NCBI GenBank assembly: GCA_023131215.1
Contig: JAGLZV010000095.1
Span: 1-13,383, forward strand
Source of the DNA: Candidatus Methanophagales archaeon
Lineage (GTDB): Archaea; Halobacteriota; Syntropharchaeia; Alkanophagales; Methanospirareceae
Direction: 5' to 3'
DNA: 13,383 bases
A model generated the notes under the pieces. That model was given only the letters and a program-made list of their open reading frames with translations, was not told the DNA's origin and made no database searches. The position numbers were made by a program, and so were the translations under genes. The stretch's first letter is position 1, and each line of letters starts with the position of its first letter. Of this stretch, positions 6,425 through 11,701 are shown one piece after another.

Positions 6425-6921
6425 TTCTCTATCTCTTCAATCTTCTCTTCTAACTCTTTTATTAAATCCCTATTATCAACATATTCAAACTTCGAGCTGC
6501 ATTCATCGCACCAGAAGTCTTTCGCTGCCGCTTCTTCAAATAAAGCGCGTTGACACTCGCACTGGTAAAACACCCCTTTGCGTTCGTCTTCAAGTTGACT
6601 CTTTAATTCCTTTAATATTCCCTTTGCTTCCTCTTCCATTACCTTTTTTATATTGTCGTAGTTGAAGCGCCACAAATACGTAATCCAGCCGCTATTATCA
6701 TCACGCTCAGTCCTATACTCTGCTATTCTGTTTTCATACAACGTGTATAGAACCTTTCTTACAGAAGTGAGTTTGGTATCGCTTAGTTTTGCAATTTCCT
6801 CATCTGTTATTTCTCCCTCTGGGACGTTCTCCATTATCTTCATCCCTTCCTCCCCTATCATCTTCCTGAAATATTCCCGCACTACAAAATTGTCTGACTC
6901 TAACATCTGCAACAGCTTCAC
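6397..6921 (-). CDS. tfe: transcription factor E, alpha subunit
   Basis: This 174-residue protein matches TFE, the archaeal counterpart of the TFIIE alpha N-terminal half, which helps TBP, TFB and RNA polymerase open promoters. Residues about 1-90 form the extended winged helix (EGEITDEEIAKLSDTKLTSV, VLYTLYENRIAEYRTERDD, GWITYLWRF). Residues 116-149 form the zinc ribbon with C121, C123, C138 and C141, and the end is a charged coiled coil. The first zinc pair is C-E-C, not the usual CxxC. The GTG start at 6921 keeps the winged helix complete; a TATA-like TTTAATTT lies about 28 nt upstream, fitting a leaderless transcript. An ATG at 6906 would remove five residues. The downstream HD-domain gene overlaps its 3' end. 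Confidence 0.93.
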   Translation of the reverse strand: MKLLQMLESDNFVVREYFRKMIGEEGMKIMENVPEGEITDEEIAKLSDTKLTSVRKVLYTLYENRIAEYRTERDDNSGWITYLWRFNYDNIKKVMEEEAKGILKELKSQLEDERKGVFYQCECQRALFEEAAAKDFWCDECSSKFEYVDNRDLIKELEEKIEEIEKWKKEIKKG

Positions 6922-6945
6922 TATTTTATAAATTAACTTCTGACT

Positions 6946-6959
6946 AAATTAAACTTTCT
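6946..6959 (-). promoter_or_regulatory. TATA box and BRE-like element of tfe
   Basis: Read on the minus strand, AGAAAG (purine-rich, BRE-like) is followed directly by TTTAATTT. The TATA centre is about 28 nt from the GTG of tfe, the spacing expected for a leaderless archaeal transcript. A second AT-rich TTTATAAA lies nearer the start codon and would fit better if translation began at the ATG at 6906. Confidence 0.4.
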
Positions 6960-6986
6960 GTATTTGTACGTACGGCTAAGGTAAAA

Positions 6987-7112
6987 AACCACAAGATTTC
7001 ACCAGAAACCTTTTCTTAGAAAGAAAAGCTTTACCAAAAGAACATATTCGTTTTTCTTTTAGCACAGGTTTTCTTTTTGTAAAAAGAAAAAGTGTTGTGT
7101 AATCTTGTGGTT
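6987..7112. repeat. 126-bp imperfect palindrome made of A/T-rich hairpins
   Basis: The element is bounded by perfect 12-bp inverted repeats, AACCACAAGATT (6987-6998) and AATCTTGTGGTT (7101-7112). Inside are three hairpins sharing an AAGAAAA/TTTTCTT core: 7010-7028 (8-bp arms, loop AGA), 7037-7060 (7-bp arms) and 7069-7090 (10-bp arms, loop GT). The left half resembles the reverse complement of the right half with small indels, so the whole unit can fold as one long hairpin or a multi-branched structure. It fills most of the space between the ends of rrp42 and the tfe promoter, and its right arm supplies two bases of the rrp42 stop. No clear target-site duplication is seen. It could be a miniature inverted-repeat element, a structured 3' UTR or a termination region. 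Confidence 0.75.
7081..7091 (-). terminator. oligo-T terminator after rrp42
   Basis: On the minus strand TTTTTCTTTTT begins about 20 nt past the rrp42 stop codon. Archaeal transcription commonly ends at such T-runs, so this is the likely end of the psmA-rrp42 transcript. It lies inside the palindromic element. Confidence 0.55.
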
Positions 7113-7890
7113 ATGAAAATAAGTACTTTTCTCTTATTTCACCCGCTTTTTCTATACCCATCTCCACTACCTCGGCTATCTCTTCTTCTTTTAGCCCTCC
7201 ACTCCCGCTCTTCTGCATCCCGGATAGGGTGCCATCTGCATTTGAAATCACCGTTAACCTGCTTGCGGCTGCGTTTTCCTCATTAAAATTCGGGTCCACC
7301 AAGATATTCCCATCAATTTCTACCGCCGTTACCGCCACCGGTGTGTCCCGCATAGGCAGTGTGCTTTCCCCTGTTAAGCCATATCTCTCATTTGGTATGC
7401 GGATATTCAGAAGAGAAGCAATAGCACCTAACGCAGCAGCATCCACCAGGTTACCATCGTTGTCTAATATATGTATATCTATAAAAACTATCCATACCTT
7501 CTCCCCTTCTTCTATACACAATTTCTCCAGGTCAATTGCTTCTGATCCTCGAATCCCTCTGTCCACTACTCTCGCCAGTTGTACACTGTTTTCACCCGGT
7601 GGTCCCGACTCGAATTCCGGCGATGCCAGAGGAACAAGCTCTGCATTTGTTATTATTACCCCCTTATCAGGTGCATCAGAAAAAGGCGCACCGGGGTCGA
7701 GTTTTACTCCCACTAAAACATCGGTATTCCCTATTTTCACCCTTGCTGAACCCTCTGCCCTCTTTATTACATCCCTCTCCACGCTTATCTCTCGGTATTC
7801 ACGAAATCCCCTACCATCTACCCTCTTCCCACTTCCTATCAAATCATGTACATAATCTTTCCTTACCTCATTCACGATCTCAAGTCCCAT
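7111..7890 (-). CDS. rrp42: exosome complex component Rrp42
   Basis: This 259-residue RNase PH-fold protein is the non-catalytic partner of Rrp41 in the hexameric ring of the archaeal exosome, which degrades and tails RNA from the 3' end. Visible blocks are RVDGRGFREYREISVE (23-38), GSARVKIGNTDVLVGVK (47-63), ELVPLASPEFESGPPG (84-99), NSVQLARVVDRGIRGSE (101-117) with RNA-binding arginines, and EKVWIVFIDIHILDNDGN. It ends in the usual long helix. Length is normal. The ATG at 7890 is 2 nt after the rrp41 stop, with a GGTGAGG ribosome binding site inside the end of rrp41. It is the last gene of the superoperon here; the L37Ae gene that often follows is absent, and the palindromic element begins at its stop codon. 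Confidence 0.95.
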   Translation of the reverse strand: MGLEIVNEVRKDYVHDLIGSGKRVDGRGFREYREISVERDVIKRAEGSARVKIGNTDVLVGVKLDPGAPFSDAPDKGVIITNAELVPLASPEFESGPPGENSVQLARVVDRGIRGSEAIDLEKLCIEEGEKVWIVFIDIHILDNDGNLVDAAALGAIASLLNIRIPNERYGLTGESTLPMRDTPVAVTAVEIDGNILVDPNFNEENAAASRLTVISNADGTLSGMQKSGSGGLKEEEIAEVVEMGIEKAGEIREKYLFS

Positions 7891-7892
7891 CT

Positions 7893-8633
7893 CTATTCCT
7901 CACCTTCTCCTACACTCTCACTATATCTATCTATCAACGCAGCTCTTTGCAACTCGTATATCTTATGACATGCACTCATCGCAAGCTTCAGCCCGCGCTC
8001 AAATTCTTCTTTTTCGAAACGACCGTCCATTTGTAACAATGTAATTGTGTTTGTTCTCGCCACCATCGCCACCGGCATATCTGCCTCACCGTTATTGTCC
8101 TCCATTGCATCCAAATCCAACACCACTTCTCCATCTATTTTACCTACTGCAACGGAAGAAACCAGGTCTTTCATCGGTATCCCGGCATCAGCGAGAGCGA
8201 CAGAAGCTGCATTTATCCCAGCGGTTCTCGTCCCCGCATCTGACTGAAGTACCTCCACATAAACGTCTATTGATGTCTTCGGATAATATTCTCTCATAAC
8301 AACGGGGTCCAATGCTTCTCTACTCACCTTCGATATTTCCACGCTCCTCCTATCCGGGCCTGGTCTCTTTCTATCATCCACCGAAAACGGCGCCATGTTA
8401 TACCTGTATCTAACCACTGCCATTTTTGCATCCTGTGCATGCCTCGGATGCATCTCTCTCGGTCCATATACCGCAGCTATCACCTTATTACCGCCTAATT
8501 CGAAATAACATGACCCATCTGCTCTTTTTAACACCCCAACCTCTATTTTTATAGGTCTGAGCTCTTCAAAACCTCTTCCATCTAATCTCTTTCCTTCTTT
8601 TATAAGCTCTATTTCTCCTTTTCCTTCTTTCAT
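7893..8633 (-). CDS. rrp41: exosome complex exonuclease Rrp41
   Basis: This is the catalytic RNase PH-like subunit of the archaeal exosome, which removes nucleotides from RNA 3' ends using phosphate and can run in reverse to add tails. The 246-residue protein keeps the full active site: R95-R96 in GPDRRSVEIS, R136 in SDAGTRTAG, D179 in MEDNNGEAD and D185 in GEADMPVAM. The order and spacing match the catalytic arginines and aspartates known from the Sulfolobus enzyme with a constant offset of three residues. LDGRGFEELRPI near the N-terminus is a family signature. The ATG at 8633 follows the rrp4 stop by 9 nt, with GGAGATAAAAAAGAAG spanning the junction. It forms the hexamer with Rrp42 encoded next. 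Confidence 0.97.
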   Translation of the reverse strand: MKEGKGEIELIKEGKRLDGRGFEELRPIKIEVGVLKRADGSCYFELGGNKVIAAVYGPREMHPRHAQDAKMAVVRYRYNMAPFSVDDRKRPGPDRRSVEISKVSREALDPVVMREYYPKTSIDVYVEVLQSDAGTRTAGINAASVALADAGIPMKDLVSSVAVGKIDGEVVLDLDAMEDNNGEADMPVAMVARTNTITLLQMDGRFEKEEFERGLKLAMSACHKIYELQRAALIDRYSESVGEGEE

Positions 8634-8642
8634 TCTTCTTTT

Positions 8643-9320
8643 TTATCTCCTTCCTTTTTCTCTTTTAAACGAATCTAAAAAATCCGCCACTCTATCTGTT
8701 AAACCTGAGGTGTGGGACTCCCTCGCAATCTTTAATATCGCCTCAGTTGCGAGGTTCATGTCATCCTCTCTACCTCTTACCCAAATACGACCATTCTTTG
8801 CGATAAATATAAAGCAATTGCATTTATCCTTTAACATCTTTATCATCGAACCACTCCTTCCTATAACTCGTGGCACCTTAGTATGTGGTATCTCTATCAA
8901 TCTCCCACCACTTCTCAGATTGAAATCTTCCTTTAATGCCAATTCTATCCTCATCATCACATCCACATTCATCACCTTAGCCATGATCAAATCATCTAAA
9001 TCCAAATATCTATTCATGCTGCCAAACTCTATTTTCTCCCCCCTCGCATCTGTAAATTCCGACATGTGTAATCGCGCTTCGTAAGGAGAAGCGATATCAA
9101 CGATCCAGAAAGGAAATGAAATCTCAGCCACTCTGCCTATCACCACATCTCCCTCCGTTGGCACGTACTTCCCGGAAAGCGCTATCACTTTTATCTCTCC
9201 TCTTTCGTCCACTATGCCATATCTCATTGCATAAACCTTACCATCTTCAACGTAAGTTCCCTCTCCTGCACGACTCACCGCTTCAGAAATAAAATCCCCC
9301 GGGACCACCACTTTATACAT
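8643..9320 (-). CDS. rrp4: exosome complex RNA-binding subunit Rrp4
   Basis: This 225-residue protein caps the exosome ring and feeds RNA into the pore. It has the N-terminal domain (VVPGDFISE, 5-13, and a glycine-rich turn GEGTYVEDGKVYA), an S1 domain from about 57 to 128 (EGDVVIGRVAEISFPFWIVD), and a KH domain from about 140 (LIEIPHTKVPRVIGRSGSMI) with the GRSG loop at 154-157. Length and domain order are those of archaeal Rrp4; the alternative cap protein Csl4 lacks the KH domain. Its start at 9320 is 6 nt past the SBDS stop, and rrp41 follows 9 nt after its own stop, so the genes are cotranscribed. The tail (residues about 205-225) is basic. Confidence 0.96.
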   Translation of the reverse strand: MYKVVVPGDFISEAVSRAGEGTYVEDGKVYAMRYGIVDERGEIKVIALSGKYVPTEGDVVIGRVAEISFPFWIVDIASPYEARLHMSEFTDARGEKIEFGSMNRYLDLDDLIMAKVMNVDVMMRIELALKEDFNLRSGGRLIEIPHTKVPRVIGRSGSMIKMLKDKCNCFIFIAKNGRIWVRGREDDMNLATEAILKIARESHTSGLTDRVADFLDSFKREKGRR

Positions 9321-9326
9321 AATTTT

Positions 9327-10019
9327 TCACTTCACGACCTTCGTTTGAATTTCTCCTTTTGTTATTGCGTTCAAAAAAGAGAAGAGTTCATCTCTCATTC
9401 CCGCGGGCACTTTCAACAACGCGATGAATGAACCATCTCCTTGCCATTCCTCCTTCGTCACCTCATAATTCTTTTTTATCTCATATACTCGCCCTGTGTA
9501 TGCAGCGGGTATTTTTATCGCTATCCGCACTTCCTCTATTTTTATTGGAATTATCGCCCTTATGGCCTTCACCGTCTCATTTACCAACTCGTCCACGGAC
9601 TTAAAAGGGTCAATGTGCACCTTTGCCTCTTTCATCGCTATCTCTATTCTTGTGGTTGGGTGAGGCGTGTTTGTCTGCGGGTTTATGGAGATGCGAGAAA
9701 TCCGCTCTATCACCTTATTCTTCTTCTCCTCCACTTTTTTCTTCCTTTGCTCTGCGGTAAGCTGCACCTCGCCTTCTTTTATTATTCTCTTCGCTATCTC
9801 TCCTACGTCAGTAGTAGAAAACACCGCCATCAAATCGTTTTCTGTTGCTTTTTCTCCTTTTGACGCCTCTTCAAATATTTCTTCCACCGCTAAGGCATCT
9901 CCTATATTCTCTTCAGTGCCGCTTCTGATTAAATCTACTTTTTCAGGGTCTACAAGGACTTCAAAATTCTTCTTACCGTGCTTATACCTCGCTATCACCG
10001 CTTTGTCCAGACTCACCAT
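9327..10019 (-). CDS. sbds: ribosome maturation protein SBDS
   Basis: This 230-residue protein is the archaeal SBDS/Sdo1 orthologue, a three-domain factor that binds the large ribosomal subunit near the P site and in eukaryotes helps release the anti-association factor eIF6. The N-terminal domain (about 1-90) shows VIARYKHGKKNFEVLVDP (8-25) and GEVQLTAEQR (83-92). The middle helical domain contains HPTTRIEIAMKEAKVHIDP (120-138). The C-terminal ferredoxin-like domain starts about 160. Length is typical of archaea. The ATG at 10019 is 14 nt after the psmA stop, and rrp4 follows 6 nt after its own stop. The proteasome, SBDS, exosome gene order is a long-known conserved archaeal arrangement and supports the call. 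Confidence 0.96.
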   Translation of the reverse strand: MVSLDKAVIARYKHGKKNFEVLVDPEKVDLIRSGTEENIGDALAVEEIFEEASKGEKATENDLMAVFSTTDVGEIAKRIIKEGEVQLTAEQRKKKVEEKKNKVIERISRISINPQTNTPHPTTRIEIAMKEAKVHIDPFKSVDELVNETVKAIRAIIPIKIEEVRIAIKIPAAYTGRVYEIKKNYEVTKEEWQGDGSFIALLKVPAGMRDELFSFLNAITKGEIQTKVVK

Positions 10020-10033
10020 TTTATGTTCATGCC

Positions 10034-10810
10034 CTATTTCTCCTTCCCTTGTTTTCCCCCTTCACTCGCTCCCTCAGCCTTTTCATTCCTTTTCTTCACT
10101 TTCTTTAGATATGGCTCTAACTCTTCGGCACTTAAAATCCTGAATCTCTTCTTCTCTAATTCCGCAAGACCTGCATCCACGGTTGTTATGCTTATCTTCC
10201 CTTCTGTTACTTTATACAACGCTTCCAAACCGAGTATGATAGCATCCTCAAGCATGATGTCCTCCTTATACTTCTCCTCAAACATCTCGGTTACGATGCT
10301 CCTTCCGGAACCTATCGCAGTTGCTTTATATTCAAGCAATGCACCGCTTGGGTCAGTCTCAAGAAGATAATTATCCCCATTATACACGCCTCCTATCAAC
10401 AACGCCGTGCCGAAAGGGCGAAGACCACCAATTTGTGTGTATGCTTGCTTAAAATCACATATCTTCTTTGCTAAGGTTTGCACATCTATCGCTTCATCAT
10501 ACACGATTTTGTTTATTTGCGCTTCTACCCTACCTCTATCTATCAGTATCCTTGCGTCTGCGACCAATCCAGAAGTTGCTGCACCTATATGCTCGTCTAT
10601 TTGAAATATTTTCTCTACCGAGCCACCTTCCAATAACCTGGAAGTTAACCTCTTGTCCACCAACAGCACAACACCATCCTGCGCCTTTATTCCCACGGCG
10701 GTGGTTCCTCTCTTCACCGCTTCTCTTGCGTATTCCACCTGAAACAATCTTCCATCAGGGCTGAACACCGTTATCGCCCGATCATAACCCATTTGTGGCA
10801 TCATCTGCAT
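10034..10810 (-). CDS. psmA: 20S proteasome subunit alpha
   Basis: This subunit forms the outer rings of the archaeal 20S proteasome, gates substrate entry and docks the PAN ATPase. The proteasome A signature runs from about residue 8 to 28 (GYDRAITVFSPDGRLFQVEY). Further blocks are REAVKRGTTAVGIK, ATSGLVADAR (78-87), RPFGTALLIGG and TDPSGALLEYKATAIGSG. The alpha type is shown by the N-terminal extension, which beta subunits lack. From the chosen ATG at 10810 the product has 258 residues. AGAGGTG (10823-10817) lies 6 nt before this ATG; the GTG at 10819 and ATG at 10816 lie in or against that site and are less likely. The C-terminal 25 residues are charged and low in complexity. No TATA box is seen in the 44 nt between it and the tRNA upstream. 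Confidence 0.96.
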   Translation of the reverse strand: MQMMPQMGYDRAITVFSPDGRLFQVEYAREAVKRGTTAVGIKAQDGVVLLVDKRLTSRLLEGGSVEKIFQIDEHIGAATSGLVADARILIDRGRVEAQINKIVYDEAIDVQTLAKKICDFKQAYTQIGGLRPFGTALLIGGVYNGDNYLLETDPSGALLEYKATAIGSGRSIVTEMFEEKYKEDIMLEDAIILGLEALYKVTEGKISITTVDAGLAELEKKRFRILSAEELEPYLKKVKKRNEKAEGASEGGKQGKEK

Positions 10811-10816
10811 CCACAT

Positions 10817-10823
10817 CACCTCT
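10817..10823 (-). promoter_or_regulatory. ribosome binding site of psmA
   Basis: AGAGGTG on the minus strand, 6 nt before the ATG at 10810, decides between three possible in-frame starts. The two upstream candidates overlap or abut this site and would have no usable spacing. Confidence 0.65.
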
Positions 10824-10854
10824 TTTGTTCATGTTTTTGTTTTTCTCCTACCTA

Positions 10855-10926
10855 TGGACTCGACGGGATTTGAACCCGTGGCTTCCTCCTCGCGAAGGAG
10901 GCACTCTTCCACTGAGCTACGAGCCC
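10855..10926 (-). tRNA. tRNA-Ala (anticodon CGC)
   Basis: The 72-nt cloverleaf is complete. The acceptor is GGGCTCG with CGAGTCC, including the G3-U70 wobble that is the alanine identity element. The D arm is GCTC/GAGT. The anticodon stem is CCTCC/GGAGG with loop TTCGCGA, giving anticodon CGC for codon GCG. The T arm is ACGGG/CCCGT with loop TTCAAAT, and the discriminator base is A. The CCA end is not encoded, and I see no intron. It lies 44 nt upstream of psmA on the same strand. Confidence 0.97.
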
Positions 10927-11018
10927 CGCCTTTTATCCATGATATTTACTTAATATGAGAATAGACAATAAATAGATTAATAAGTGTCGCAGTTTAAAGG
11001 AGTTTATCAATTAACAAA
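10927..11018. promoter_or_regulatory. divergent promoter region, tRNA-Ala and LysE-family gene
   Basis: This 92-bp AT-rich gap separates two divergent transcripts. For the tRNA, TCATATTA (10958-10951 on the minus strand) is about 26 nt from a start just before the tRNA. For the transporter, TTTAAAGG (10993-11000) is about 22 nt from its ATG, which suggests a leaderless transcript. The AAAGGAG at 10996-11002 is too far from the ATG to be a normal ribosome binding site. Assignments are tentative. Confidence 0.35.
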
Positions 11019-11699
11019 ATGACACTTCCACCTCTCGTCATCGGGGCATCTTTGGTAGGAATAGGATTTCTGACAGGACTGAGCGGAGCGTTGATACCCG
11101 GACCGCTTTTTGCTTTTGTAATATCAGATACATTGAAGAAAGGAGCTTTATCCGGACCACTTACTATAATTGGTCATATTTCCGTTGAATGCCCGTTAAT
11201 AGTAGCACTTGTTATTTTAGGACTTGGATTGAAAAACTATTTCACTCAATTTGAATCCCTGATCTACGCCATAGGAGGTATCGCACTCGTTTTAATGTCT
11301 TTGTTTATTATTAAAGAGGCAAAGGCTGCGAAGTCAAGGTCGAGAGGGAAAGAAATAGGCAAAGAAATGCAAGGGGCGAAGTATAAGTATAACAGTTCAA
11401 TTTTTGGTGGTTTCCTACTCACTGCTTTTAATCCTTCTTTCATACCATGGTGGCTGGCAATAGGATACCCGGTATTGTTAAGTGGATTTGAGTGGCTTGC
11501 CCTGACCGGGATACTTTTAGTTAGCTTAGGGCATTTTCTTTCTGATTTCACCTGGTATTCCTTTGTCTCTTTCTCTTTCGCTAAGGGCAAGAATTTTTTT
11601 GTTGGGAAGCGATATGAATTAACGATGCTTGTAATAGCTATCTTTTTGATTGCTTTGGGTGTTTTGTTCTTTGTTAAAGGTTTGAGCGTGGCATTTTGA
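11019..11699 (+). CDS. LysE/RhtB-family membrane transporter
   Basis: This 226-residue membrane protein has about six hydrophobic segments (roughly 6-32, 45-70, 77-99, 128-153, 157-184 and 199-222). It shows the LysE-type N-terminal motif GLSGALIPGPLFAFVISDTL (20-39), a following GHISVE (52-57), and the second-half motif FNPSFIPWWLAIG (137-149). Members export amino acids or related small molecules across the cytoplasmic membrane. A charged loop of about 25 residues (99-125), rich in Lys and Arg, lies between the two halves and is probably cytosolic. The ATG at 11019 lacks a close ribosome binding site, so the message may be leaderless. The adenine deaminase starts 2 nt after its stop, which implies a two-gene operon. 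The substrate cannot be told from sequence. Confidence 0.85.
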   Translation: MTLPPLVIGASLVGIGFLTGLSGALIPGPLFAFVISDTLKKGALSGPLTIIGHISVECPLIVALVILGLGLKNYFTQFESLIYAIGGIALVLMSLFIIKEAKAAKSRSRGKEIGKEMQGAKYKYNSSIFGGFLLTAFNPSFIPWWLAIGYPVLLSGFEWLALTGILLVSLGHFLSDFTWYSFVSFSFAKGKNFFVGKRYELTMLVIAIFLIALGVLFFVKGLSVAF

Positions 11700-11701
11700 G
11701 A

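Noticed and set aside
9650..9660. CTTGTGGTT, matching part of the end of the palindrome at 6987-7112
   Set aside because: It is a short match inside conserved SBDS codons with no inverted partner nearby, so not another copy of the element.
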